Source: Glycomyces sambucus (GTDB lineage: Bacteria > Actinomycetota > Actinomycetes > Mycobacteriales > Micromonosporaceae). Taken from it: a stretch of 64,000 nt of DNA. Position numbers and translations under genes: made by a program. Below, one piece after another: positions 42,943-50,918 of the stretch. The DNA is taken from contig NZ_FNGF01000003.1 of the NCBI RefSeq assembly GCF_900102815.1, forward strand, positions 62,001-126,000. The letters are read 5' to 3'. The notes below the pieces were generated by a model. That model was not told the origin of the DNA. It saw only the letters and a program-made list of their open reading frames with translations, and made no database searches. The first letter of the stretch is position 1. Each line of letters begins with the position of its first letter.

Positions 42943-44367
42943 ATGACGAACCGAAGCAGACGACAACCCCGGCGGCTCGCCGCCCTGGCGGCCGCGGCCG
43001 CCGCGGTGGCCACCGTCAGCGGCCTGGCGGTCACCGCCGCCGGCGCGCAGGAGCCGGACCCCGGCGAGGTCGAGGCCGCCCAGGCCAAGGTCGACAACCC
43101 CTACGAGGGCGCCCAGGTCTACGTCAACCCGCAGTGGTCGGCGCAGGCGGCGGCCGAACCGGGCGGCGACGCGATCGCGGACCAGCCCACGGGCGTGTGG
43201 CTCGACCGGATCAGCGCCATCGAGGGCAACGACTCCCCCACCACCGGCTCCATGGGCGTGCGGGACCACCTCGACGAGGCCCTGGCGCAGGGCGCGGACG
43301 CGATCCAGTTCGTGATCTACAACCTGCCCGGCCGCGACTGCGCCGCGCTCGCCTCCAACGGCGAGCTCCCCGCGGACGCGATCGACCGGTACAAGAGCGA
43401 GTACATCGACCCGATCGTCGAGATCCAGTCGGACCCGGCCTACGCCGGCCTGCGGATCGTCAACGTCATCGAGATCGACTCGCTCCCGAACCTGGTCACC
43501 AACGTCTCCCCGCGGGAGACGGCGACCGCCAACTGCGACACCATGCTCGCGAACGGGAACTACGTCGACGGCGTCTCCTACGCCGCGGCCGAGCTCGGCG
43601 CCCTGCCGAACACCTACAACTACCTGGACGCCGGCCACCACGGCTGGATCGGGTGGGGCGACGCCAACCCGCAGTACGACAACTTCAACGCCTCCGCGGC
43701 GCTGTTCGGCTCGCTCATCGGCGAGAACGGCATGACCGCCGCCGACGTCCACGGGTTCATCACGAACACCGCGAACTACTCGGCGCTGGAGGAGCCGCAC
43801 TGGGAGGTCGACCAGGTCGTGGGCGGGCAGCCGCTCAACCAGAACCCGAACGTGAAGTGGGTGGACTGGAACGACTTCAACGGCGAGATCGACTTCTCGA
43901 CCGCGTTCCGGGACGAGCTGGTGGCGAACGGCTTCGACGAGTCGATCGGCATGCTCATCGACACCAGCCGCAACGGCTGGGGCGGCCCCGACCGCCCGGC
44001 CGGCCCCTCCACTTCGACGGACCCGGTGACGTTCGTGGACGAGTCGCGGATCGACCCGCGGTACCAGAAGGGCAACTGGTGCAACCAGGCCGGCGCCGGG
44101 CTCGGCGAGCGGCCGCAGGTGAACCCCGAGGCGGGCATCGACGCGTACGTGTGGATCAAGCCCCCGGGCGAGTCCGACGGCGCCTCCGAGGAGATCCCCA
44201 ACGACGAGGGCAAGGGCTTCGACCAGATGTGCGACCCCGCGTACGAGGGCAACATCCGCAACGGGTTCAACCCCAGCGGCGCGCGCGGTGAGATGCCGCT
44301 GTCGGGCCACTGGTCCTCCGAGCAGTTCGCCGAGCTCCTGGCGAACGCCTACCCGCCGCTGGACTAG
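42943..44367 (+). CDS. Secreted GH6 cellulase (cellobiohydrolase-like), no binding module
   Basis: A 474-residue enzyme with a long signal peptide (1-35; twin arginines in SRRQPRRLAALAAAAAA make Tat export possible). The rest (about 50-474) is a GH6 domain: general acid Asp132 in NLPGRDCAALASNGE and second catalytic Asp179 in VIEIDSLPNLVTN. The roughly 425-residue catalytic domain, with extra loops, fits exo-acting cellobiohydrolases rather than the shorter endoglucanases. There is no carbohydrate-binding module. It hydrolyses cellulose from the non-reducing end with inversion. It is expressed from a promoter with a CebR-like box and followed by a 17-bp stem terminator. It is close in sequence to the next gene. 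Confidence 0.93.
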   Translation: MTNRSRRQPRRLAALAAAAAAVATVSGLAVTAAGAQEPDPGEVEAAQAKVDNPYEGAQVYVNPQWSAQAAAEPGGDAIADQPTGVWLDRISAIEGNDSPTTGSMGVRDHLDEALAQGADAIQFVIYNLPGRDCAALASNGELPADAIDRYKSEYIDPIVEIQSDPAYAGLRIVNVIEIDSLPNLVTNVSPRETATANCDTMLANGNYVDGVSYAAAELGALPNTYNYLDAGHHGWIGWGDANPQYDNFNASAALFGSLIGENGMTAADVHGFITNTANYSALEEPHWEVDQVVGGQPLNQNPNVKWVDWNDFNGEIDFSTAFRDELVANGFDESIGMLIDTSRNGWGGPDRPAGPSTSTDPVTFVDESRIDPRYQKGNWCNQAGAGLGERPQVNPEAGIDAYVWIKPPGESDGASEEIPNDEGKGFDQMCDPAYEGNIRNGFNPSGARGEMPLSGHWSSEQFAELLANAYPPLD

Positions 44368-44428
44368 CGGGCGGACCGGGCGATCGACCACCCGCCGCGG
44401 GCGGGCGGGGCGGACCGGCACTCCGCTC

Positions 44429-44466
44429 CGGAAGCGGGGCCGCGCAGATGCGCGGCCCCGCTTCCG
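44429..44466. terminator. Terminator after the first GH6 gene
   Basis: A perfect 17-bp stem, CGGAAGCGGGGCCGCGC, with loop AGAT, 62 bases past the stop codon. Confidence 0.8.
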
Positions 44467-44576
44467 CGCGTCCGGCACGGCCGGGACCGCTCCGAGACGC
44501 CCGCCTCAGAGGCGTCCGGGCAGCGAAGTTTTTCTAAGCGACCCTTCGAGTGAGCGCGGGAGCGTTTTCACTGATT

Positions 44577-44586
44577 CAAGCGCTTG
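44577..44586. promoter_or_regulatory. CAAGCGCTTG palindrome upstream of the second GH6 gene
   Basis: A perfect 10-bp palindrome with central CG, about 70 bases upstream of the -35. It could be an additional LacI-family site. Confidence 0.35.
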
Positions 44587-44656
44587 CCGGTCGCCCGGTC
44601 ATCCGTGAAAGCGGTGGCCCGGGAGCGTTCATGCGTGAAATATCCTGGCGACCCTC

Positions 44657-44686
44657 TTGACAGTCCATCCATATATCGGAGATTAT
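44657..44686 (+). promoter_or_regulatory. Promoter of the second GH6 cellulase
   Basis: TTGACA, 18 bases, GATTAT, in AT-rich surroundings. Predicted transcription start about 44693. Confidence 0.6.
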
Positions 44687-44698
44687 CAATGCACATCT

Positions 44699-44712
44699 TG
44701 GGAGCGCTTCCC
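44699..44712. promoter_or_regulatory. CebR/CelR-like operator, second GH6 cellulase
   Basis: TGGGAGCGCTTCCC matches the CebR consensus at 12 of 14 positions and shares 13 of 14 bases with the box of the first cellulase. It lies within about ten bases of the predicted start of transcription. Confidence 0.72.
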
Positions 44713-44773
44713 TCGATGGACACCCGTTCCGGGCTGCCATCGGGCCGCCCATCGACCCCGAAGGACATCGAAC

Positions 44774-46534
44774 ATGCAAGTACCTCGACGAAGAAGGAGA
44801 CTGGCGATCGCCGGTGTCGCGGTCGCCGCGCTCGCCGCGACCGGGCTCACCTTCGCTTCGGCGAACCAGGCACTCGCCGAAGAAGGCTGCAAGGTCGACT
44901 ACAAGGTCGTCAGCAGCTGGGGCGGCGGCTTCCAGGCCAACGTCACGATCACCGCTCAGGAGGCCATCAACGGCTGGGACATCGAGTGGACCTTCCCCTC
45001 CGGGACCAGCGTCTCCAGCGCGTGGAACGTCAGCCACTCCCAGAGCGGCACCACCTTCCGGGGCTCGGACGTCGGCTGGAACGGCTCCATCGCCTCCGGC
45101 CAGAGCCGCGAGGTCTTCGGCTTCATCGGCTCGGGCTCCTCCGCGACGCCGACGCAGTTCAAGATCAACGGCGACCTCTGCAACGGCACCACGCAGCCGC
45201 CGACCAGTGAGCCCCCGACCTCCGAGGACCCGGGCAACCCCGGCGGCGGCGACAAGGTCGACAACCCCTACACCGGCGCCCAGGTCTACGTGAACCCGCA
45301 GTGGTCCGACCGCGCCGCGGCCGAGCCCGGCGGCGACGCGATCGCCGACGAGCCCACCGGCGTGTGGCTCGACCGCACCAGCGCGATCTACGGCAACAGC
45401 TCGCCGACCACCGGCTCGATGGGCCTGGAGGACCACCTGGACGAGGCGGTCGCCCAGGGCGCCGACGTCATCCAGATCGTCATCTACAACCTGCCCGGCC
45501 GCGACTGCGCCGCCCTCGCCTCCAACGGCGAGCTCGGTGCGACCGAGATCGCCGAGTACAAGAACGAGTACATCGACCCGATCGTCGACATCATGAGCCA
45601 GTCCAAGTACGCGGACCTCAAGATCGTCAACGTCATCGAGATCGACTCGCTGCCGAACCTGGTCACCAACGTCTCGCCGCGCGCGACCGCGGTCGCCAAC
45701 TGCGACACGATGAAGGCCAACGGCAACTACGTCGACGGCGTCTCGTACGCGACGGCCGAGCTCGGCGCCCTGCCGAACACGTACAACTACATCGACGCCG
45801 GCCACCACGGCTGGATCGGCTGGGGCGACACGAACCCGCAGTACGACAACTTCTTCGCCGCGGCCGAGCTCTTCGGCTCGCTCATCGGCGAGAACGGCAT
45901 GACCGCCGACGACGTGCACGGCTTCATCTCCAACACCGCGAACTACTCGGCGCTGGAGGAGCCCTACTGGGCGGTCAACCAGAACGTCGGCGGCCAGGCG
46001 CTGAACCAGAACCCGAACCTCCCGTGGGTGGACTGGAACGACTTCAACAACGAGAAGGACTTCACCGAGGCCATGCGCGACGAGCTCATCGCCAACGGGT
46101 TCAACGACGACATCGGCATGCTGATCGACACCAGCCGCAACGGCTGGGGCGGCGACTACCGCCCGACCGGCACCTCGACCTCGACCAACCCGGTGACCTT
46201 CGTGGACGAGTCCCGCATCGACCAGCGGTACCAGAAGGGCAACTGGTGCAACCAGGCCGGTGCCGGCCTCGGTGAGCGCCCGCAGGCCGACCCCGAGCCG
46301 TGGATCGACGCCTACGTCTGGATCAAGCCCCCGGGCGAGTCCGACGGCGCCTCGGAGGAGATCCCCAACGACGAGGGCAAGGGCTTCGACGAGATGTGCG
46401 ACCCGGACTACGGCGGCAACATCCGCAACGGGAACAACCCCTCCGGGGCCCGCGACGACATGCCGCTCTCCGGCCACTGGTCCTCGGAGCAGTTCCAGGA
46501 GCTGCTGGAGAACGCGTACCCGCCGGTGAACTGA
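44774..46534 (+). CDS. Secreted CBM2-GH6 cellulase (cellobiohydrolase-like)
   Basis: A 586-residue enzyme: signal peptide (1-35, PRRRRRLAIAGVAVAALAA core), CBM2 (39-136, closing cysteines at 39 and 136, exposed tryptophans in SSWGGGF, NGWDIEW and VGWNGS), Pro/Thr/Ser linker (137-160), GH6 catalytic domain (161-586) with the acid in NLPGRDCAALASNGE and the second Asp in VIEIDSLPNLVTN. The catalytic domain is very similar to that of the preceding gene. The CBM2 should keep it on crystalline cellulose. The ATG at 44774 follows AAGGA. The frame extends upstream to 44657 but that part covers the promoter and is not translated. Confidence 0.94.
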   Translation: MQVPRRRRRLAIAGVAVAALAATGLTFASANQALAEEGCKVDYKVVSSWGGGFQANVTITAQEAINGWDIEWTFPSGTSVSSAWNVSHSQSGTTFRGSDVGWNGSIASGQSREVFGFIGSGSSATPTQFKINGDLCNGTTQPPTSEPPTSEDPGNPGGGDKVDNPYTGAQVYVNPQWSDRAAAEPGGDAIADEPTGVWLDRTSAIYGNSSPTTGSMGLEDHLDEAVAQGADVIQIVIYNLPGRDCAALASNGELGATEIAEYKNEYIDPIVDIMSQSKYADLKIVNVIEIDSLPNLVTNVSPRATAVANCDTMKANGNYVDGVSYATAELGALPNTYNYIDAGHHGWIGWGDTNPQYDNFFAAAELFGSLIGENGMTADDVHGFISNTANYSALEEPYWAVNQNVGGQALNQNPNLPWVDWNDFNNEKDFTEAMRDELIANGFNDDIGMLIDTSRNGWGGDYRPTGTSTSTNPVTFVDESRIDQRYQKGNWCNQAGAGLGERPQADPEPWIDAYVWIKPPGESDGASEEIPNDEGKGFDEMCDPDYGGNIRNGNNPSGARDDMPLSGHWSSEQFQELLENAYPPVN

Positions 46535-46557
46535 CGACCGGCCGACCAGCAAGAGAC

Positions 46558-46589
46558 GCGGGCCCGGTGTCCCTCGACGCCGGGCCCGC
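46558..46589. terminator. First of three hairpins after the second GH6 gene
   Basis: GCGGGCCCGG pairs with CCGGGCCCGC around a 12-base loop, 23 bases after the stop codon. Confidence 0.7.
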
Positions 46590-46619
46590 CCGAAGACCAC
46601 ATCCTCGGTTCCTTCCGGA

Positions 46620-46651
46620 GGCCGGGCCCCGCGGGACGGCGGGGCCCGGCC
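46620..46651. terminator. Second hairpin after the second GH6 gene
   Basis: GGCCGGGCCCCGC pairs with GCGGGGCCCGGCC around loop GGGACG; AAAA follows three bases later on the plus strand. Confidence 0.65.
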
Positions 46652-46674
46652 GCAAAACCCGAGTGCGACGCGAA

Positions 46675-46710
46675 GCGGCCCCGGCCGGTCAGATGACCGG
46701 CCGGGGCCGC
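46675..46710. terminator. Third hairpin, shared with the convergent TetR gene
   Basis: GCGGCCCCGGCCGGTCA and its exact complement TGACCGGCCGGGGCCGC, separated by GA. It lies about 60 bases past the TetR stop codon on the other strand. Confidence 0.7.
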
Positions 46711-46770
46711 CGAGCGCTGCAGTGCTTCTTGCAGAGCTCCTTGCGGTGCTTCCTGCTTCGCTTCCCGCCC

Positions 46771-47436
46771 CTAGCGGGACTCGCAGAGCGGGCCGCCGAT
46801 GCCGCGCAGGAGGTGGTGGACGAAGCGCTCGACGGTGTCGTCGGCCTGGAGGTGCGCGTACTGCCCGTAGACGAAGATCGTCAGCAGCGGGCTGGTGAAC
46901 ATCGCCACCGCCAGGTCGAGGTCGAGGTCCGCGGCCACCTCGCCGCGTTCGGCCCAGTACTCGAAGGTGTCGCGCACGAACCGGCGCCGCTGGTCCACGA
47001 GCCGGTCGTGGTGGTGCTTGTACTCGGGGTCCTCGTGGAAGACCGTCATCATGCACCGCACCACCTTCATGTCGCGGGGCCCGTAGGTGCGGCGCATGCT
47101 GTGGCCGATGTGGACGAGGTCGTCGTGCAGCGAGGTGCGCGGCATCCCGTCCGGCTTGGGGGCCTTGATGCTCTCGAAGGCCGCGGCGATGAGCTCCTCC
47201 TTGGAGGACCAGCGCCGGTAGATCGTGGCCTTCGAGACGCCCGAGAGCTCCGCGACACCCTCGACGCTGACGTCGGTCACCGTCCCGTGCTCCGCGATGA
47301 GGTCCAGCGCGGCCTCCAGGATGGACTGGCTCACCGCCTCGCTGCGGGGACGGCCCTTCGCGGGGGCCGCCGCCGCAGAGGCCGTCGCCGCGGGGGCGCG
47401 GTGGTGGGCTGTCGCATCGCGGAGCTCGGGTCGCAT
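46771..47436 (-). CDS. TetR family repressor of the adjacent DHA2 exporter
   Basis: A 221-residue regulator. After an Ala-rich head, the helix-turn-helix (about 30-80) reads SILEAALDLIAEHG and VEGVAELSGVSKATIYRRWSSKEELI; the C-terminal ligand domain spans about 90-215. The ATG at 47436 lies 14 bases after the exporter stop codon, so it is the second gene of the exporter operon and probably autoregulates it through the 22-bp palindrome at 49265. The ligand is likely a substrate of the exporter. Confidence 0.88.
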   Translation of the reverse strand: MRPELRDATAHHRAPAATASAAAAPAKGRPRSEAVSQSILEAALDLIAEHGTVTDVSVEGVAELSGVSKATIYRRWSSKEELIAAAFESIKAPKPDGMPRTSLHDDLVHIGHSMRRTYGPRDMKVVRCMMTVFHEDPEYKHHHDRLVDQRRRFVRDTFEYWAERGEVAADLDLDLAVAMFTSPLLTIFVYGQYAHLQADDTVERFVHHLLRGIGGPLCESR

Positions 47437-47450
47437 GACTCGATTGTCCC

Positions 47451-49049
47451 TCAGACCTCGACGAGGGCGGGCTCGGCCGCCTCGGCGGGGGCCTCGGACC
47501 CGCCGCCGCGGCGCTTCCCGGGGAAGAACGCGGCGATGATGACGAGGCCGACCACGCCCACGGCGACCGCGGCGAACGCGGTGGTGTGCAGGGCGTGGAT
47601 GAAGGAGTCGTTCGCGGCCTGCGCGACCTGCGCGGCGGCGTCGGCCGGGAACTCCCCGGTCTCGAGCGCGCCGTACGTGGAGGCGTAGGACTCGCGGGCC
47701 GCGTCCGGCAGCTGCGGGGCGGCGTCGGTGATCTCGGTCCGGTAGACCTGGGCCATGACCGTGCCGAGGACCGCGACGCCGAGGGCGCCGCCGACCTGGC
47801 GCAGGGTGTTGGCGAGGGCCGAGCCGACGCCGGCCTTCTCCCTGGGGACCGAGGACATGAGCGTGTTCATCGCGGGCGGCATGAGGTTGGCCATGCCGGC
47901 GCCGGTGATGAAGAACAGCACGATGACGACCCAGATCGAGGTGTCGGCCTCCAGGACGAGCGCGGTGACGGCGAAGTTGGTGATGACCAGGAGCATCGCG
48001 ACGATGCCGACGGCCTTGGCGCCGAACTTGTTGACGAGCGTGTTCGAGAGCGGCGCGAAGACGAGCATCGAGGCGCCGAACGGCAGGAACAGCAGGCCGG
48101 TCTCCAGCGGCGAGTAGTCCTTCAGGATCTGGAGGTAGAAGGTCATGAAGAACATCAGGCCCATCATCCCGAAGAAGGTCAGGGTGATGATGGCCGAGGA
48201 GGCCGAGAAGCGGGTGCTCTTGAACAGCTTCATGTCGAGGGAGGCGTGCGGGGTGCGCCGCTCCCACAGGACGAAGCCGGCCAGGACGATCACGCCGAGG
48301 GCGATGGTGCCCCAGACCTCGATGCCGGCCCACGAGCCGGCGTCGCCGGCCTCGATGATGCCGTAGGTGAGGCTGACGAGGCCGATCATGGACAGGGCCA
48401 TGCCGACGAAGTCGGCCTTGGTCTGGCTGCCCTTGGACTCGGGGGCGAGGATCGCGATGGCGATGAGGCCGAAGACGACGATCGGCACGTTGATGAGGAA
48501 GACCGAGCCCCACCAGAAGTGGTCGAGGAGCGCGCCGCCGACGATCGGGCCGATGGCGCCGCCGATGCCGACGGCGCCGGTCCAGATGCCGAGGGCCTTC
48601 GGGAACTCCTTGGCGGAGAAGACGTTGCGCAGCAGCGACAGGGTCGAGGGCATCATGATTGCCGCACCGGCGCCCATGAGGGCGCGGTACCAGATGAGCT
48701 GGTCGGGCGTGGTCGAGTAGGCCGAGAGCAGTGAGGCGGCGCCGAAGACGACGAGGCCGGCCAGGAGCATGCGCTTGCGGCCGATGCGGTCGCCGATGAC
48801 GCCGGACGCGAACAGGAGGCCCGCGAAGACGAGCGTGTACGAGTTGATCATCCAGGCGAGGTCGCTCTGGGTGGCGCCGACGCCCTCTTCGGGGTCGGCG
48901 AGGGTCTTCATCGCGACGTTGAGCACGGTGTTGTCGAGGACGACCACGATGAGGCTGAGCACCAGGACGCTGAGGATGGCCCATCTGCGCGGGTGGCCTT
49001 GGTCGTCGGAGCCGGCCTCCAGGACCGGTTCGGAACGGGTATCGCTCAC
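47451..49049 (-). CDS. DHA2 family MFS drug exporter (EmrB/QacA type)
   Basis: A 532-residue, fourteen-helix transporter. Helix 1 carries VVLDNTVLNVAM with the DHA2 aspartate (motif D1), the loop motif A is GVIGDRIGRKRML, and motif C is in TGAVGIGGAIGPIVGGALLDHFWW. It exports cationic drugs, dyes or antibiotics with protons. The C-terminus is Glu/Ala-rich. The start is the ATG at 49049. The operator lies 215 bases upstream, so the mRNA has a long leader or an unseen promoter sits nearer. Confidence 0.93.
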   Translation of the reverse strand: MSDTRSEPVLEAGSDDQGHPRRWAILSVLVLSLIVVVLDNTVLNVAMKTLADPEEGVGATQSDLAWMINSYTLVFAGLLFASGVIGDRIGRKRMLLAGLVVFGAASLLSAYSTTPDQLIWYRALMGAGAAIMMPSTLSLLRNVFSAKEFPKALGIWTGAVGIGGAIGPIVGGALLDHFWWGSVFLINVPIVVFGLIAIAILAPESKGSQTKADFVGMALSMIGLVSLTYGIIEAGDAGSWAGIEVWGTIALGVIVLAGFVLWERRTPHASLDMKLFKSTRFSASSAIITLTFFGMMGLMFFMTFYLQILKDYSPLETGLLFLPFGASMLVFAPLSNTLVNKFGAKAVGIVAMLLVITNFAVTALVLEADTSIWVVIVLFFITGAGMANLMPPAMNTLMSSVPREKAGVGSALANTLRQVGGALGVAVLGTVMAQVYRTEITDAAPQLPDAARESYASTYGALETGEFPADAAAQVAQAANDSFIHALHTTAFAAVAVGVVGLVIIAAFFPGKRRGGGSEAPAEAAEPALVEV

Positions 49050-49264
49050 AGGGTTTCCGTTTCTGCGTTCGCACCGGGGCTAGTCGGTGCGGAGATGACG
49101 CCGCGGCGCCGATACCGCGGGTGGTGATTCGGATGTGGTGTCGTCTACGTCGACGTTCCGCGGGCGGGAGTTGTGACGGCCCGGGCGCGGCTGCCGCGAG
49201 ATCCCGGGGGCCGGTGGGCTCCGCGGGGCGGCACGGTGTTGGGAACGACGCTACGCCATTCCGA

Positions 49265-49286
49265 AACGATACGGTACCGTATCGTT
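49265..49286. promoter_or_regulatory. 22-bp perfect palindrome, TetR-type operator
   Basis: AACGATACGGT followed directly by its exact complement ACCGTATCGTT. Size and perfect symmetry fit TetR/QacR-type repressor sites. It lies between the exporter-tetR operon and mqnL. Confidence 0.75.
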
Positions 49287-49420
49287 AAGTAGATCACAGG
49301 GAATCGTACCGCCGGGGTGCGACACCCCCGCCGAGCCGGAGAAGGCGCCGCCGTGAACGCCGAGCGAAGGACCGTGTTCACTCCGTCTCGGGCTCGCCGG
49401 GCGGCCGGGGCCCCGGGTGG

Positions 49421-49426
49421 TTGAAT
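49421..49426 (+). promoter_or_regulatory. -10 element of a leaderless mqnL transcript
   Basis: TTGAAT, seven bases before the GTG at 49434. Confidence 0.45.
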
Positions 49427-49433
49427 GGGCCCC

Positions 49434-50894
49434 GTGGCACCCAAGTTCCCGTACGACGACCTCCAGTCGTTCCTGGCCGCCCTCGAAGCCGACGGCGACC
49501 TCAAGCGGATCTCCGCCGAGGTGGACCCCCACCTGGAGATCTCCGAGATCACGCAGCGGGTGATCCGCGAGGGCGGGCCCGCGCTCCTGTTCGAGAACCC
49601 CGCCGGCAGCGACATCCCGATCGCGATCAACCTCTTCGGCACCACCGAACGCACCGCCCGCGCCCTCGGCGTGGGCGACCTCGACGAGATCGGCCGGCGC
49701 ATCGGCGAGCTCGCCAAGCCCGAGCTCCCCGTCGGCTGGGCCGGCATCCGCGACGGCCTCGGCAAGCTCATGCAGCTCAAGTCCGTGCCGCCCAAGCGCA
49801 TCAAGAACGCCCCCTGCCAGGAGGTCGTCTTCACCGGCGACGACGTGGACCTGAGCATGCTCCCGGGCCTCCAGGTGTGGCCCGGCGACGGCGGGGTCTT
49901 CCACAACTTCGGGCTCACCCACACCAAGCACCCCGAGACCGGCAAGCGCAACGTCGGCCTCTACCGGCTCCAGCAGCACGACGAGCGCTCGATCGGCCTC
50001 CACTGGCAGATCCACAAGAACTCCACCTCGCACTACGCCGAGGCCGAGAAGCGCGGCGAGCGCCTGCCGGTGGCCGTCGCGATCGGCCCCGACCCCGTCA
50101 TGGCCTACGCCGCGACCGCGCCGCTCCCGCCGGACATCGACGAGTACCTGTTCGCGGGGTTCCTGCGCGGCGAGCGCGTCGAGATGGTCGACTGCCTCAC
50201 CGTGCCGCTCCAGGTCCCGGCGAACTCGCAGATCGTCCTCGAGGGCTGGGCCGAGCCCGGCGAGCGCCTGCCCGAGGGGCCCTTCGGGGACCACACCGGG
50301 TTCTACACGCCCGTGGAGCCGTTCCCGGTGATGCGCATCGAGGCGATGACCATGCGGCGCAAGCCGATCTACCACACCATCATCACCTCGGCCCCGCCCC
50401 AGGAGGACCACGGCCTGGGGAAGGCGACCGAGCGCACGTTCCTGCCGCTGGTGAAGATCATGATCCCCGAGATCGTGGACTACGACATGCCGGCCGCGGG
50501 GGTGTTCCACAACTGCGTGATCGTCTCGATCGACAAGAAGTTCCCGAAGCAGGCGCAGAAGGTCATGAGCGCCATCTGGGGGCTCCAGATGATGAGCCTG
50601 ACGAAGCTCATCGTGGTCGTCGACGCCGACTGCGACGTGCACGACTACCGCGAGGTGGCCTGGCGCGCACTGGGGAACGTGGACTACTCGCGGGACCTGC
50701 TGCTCACCGAGGGCCCGGTCGACCACCTCGACCACGCCTCGTACCACCAGTTCTGGGGCGGCAAGGCCGGGATCGACGCGACCGCGAAGTGGCCCGAGGA
50801 GGGCTACACGCGCGGCTGGCCCGAGGCGATGCGCATGAGCGCGTCGGTGCAGGCCACCGTGGACCGGCGCTGGAAAGAGTACGGGCTCGGCTAG
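49434..50894 (+). CDS. mqnL: UbiD-family decarboxylase of menaquinone synthesis
   Basis: A 486-residue prenylated-FMN-dependent decarboxylase. FPYDDLQSFLAALEADGDLKRI is the standard start, and the catalytic Glu lies in LPEGPFGDHTGFY. It should remove the carboxyl of 1,4-dihydroxy-6-naphthoate after prenylation in the futalosine pathway; the pairing with the UbiA-type gene 25 bases downstream (mqnP) supports this over phenolic-acid decarboxylation. The GTG at 49434 is chosen because a -10 ends seven bases before it; the ATG at 49425 would lie inside that -10 region. The UbiX partner and MqnA-E are not in the window. Confidence 0.9.
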   Translation: MAPKFPYDDLQSFLAALEADGDLKRISAEVDPHLEISEITQRVIREGGPALLFENPAGSDIPIAINLFGTTERTARALGVGDLDEIGRRIGELAKPELPVGWAGIRDGLGKLMQLKSVPPKRIKNAPCQEVVFTGDDVDLSMLPGLQVWPGDGGVFHNFGLTHTKHPETGKRNVGLYRLQQHDERSIGLHWQIHKNSTSHYAEAEKRGERLPVAVAIGPDPVMAYAATAPLPPDIDEYLFAGFLRGERVEMVDCLTVPLQVPANSQIVLEGWAEPGERLPEGPFGDHTGFYTPVEPFPVMRIEAMTMRRKPIYHTIITSAPPQEDHGLGKATERTFLPLVKIMIPEIVDYDMPAAGVFHNCVIVSIDKKFPKQAQKVMSAIWGLQMMSLTKLIVVVDADCDVHDYREVAWRALGNVDYSRDLLLTEGPVDHLDHASYHQFWGGKAGIDATAKWPEEGYTRGWPEAMRMSASVQATVDRRWKEYGLG

Positions 50895-50918
50895 CGCCGC
50901 CCGATTGAGGAGCACACC

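Larger units (their letters stand above)
44368..44773. other. Terminator and motif-rich promoter region between the two GH6 genes
   Basis: After the terminator at 44429-44466 come two CGGGAGCGTT boxes (44557 and 44620), a CAAGCGCTTG palindrome (44577-44586), the direct repeat TCATNCGTGAAA (44599-44610 and 44629-44640), the TTGACA promoter and the CebR-like box at 44699. Confidence 0.6.
49050..49433. other. Divergent control region between exporter and mqnL
   Basis: It holds the 22-bp TetR-type palindrome (49265-49286) and the mqnL -10 (49421). On the minus strand TAGCGT near 49250 is a possible exporter -10. The rest is GC-rich with no gene visible. Confidence 0.5.
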
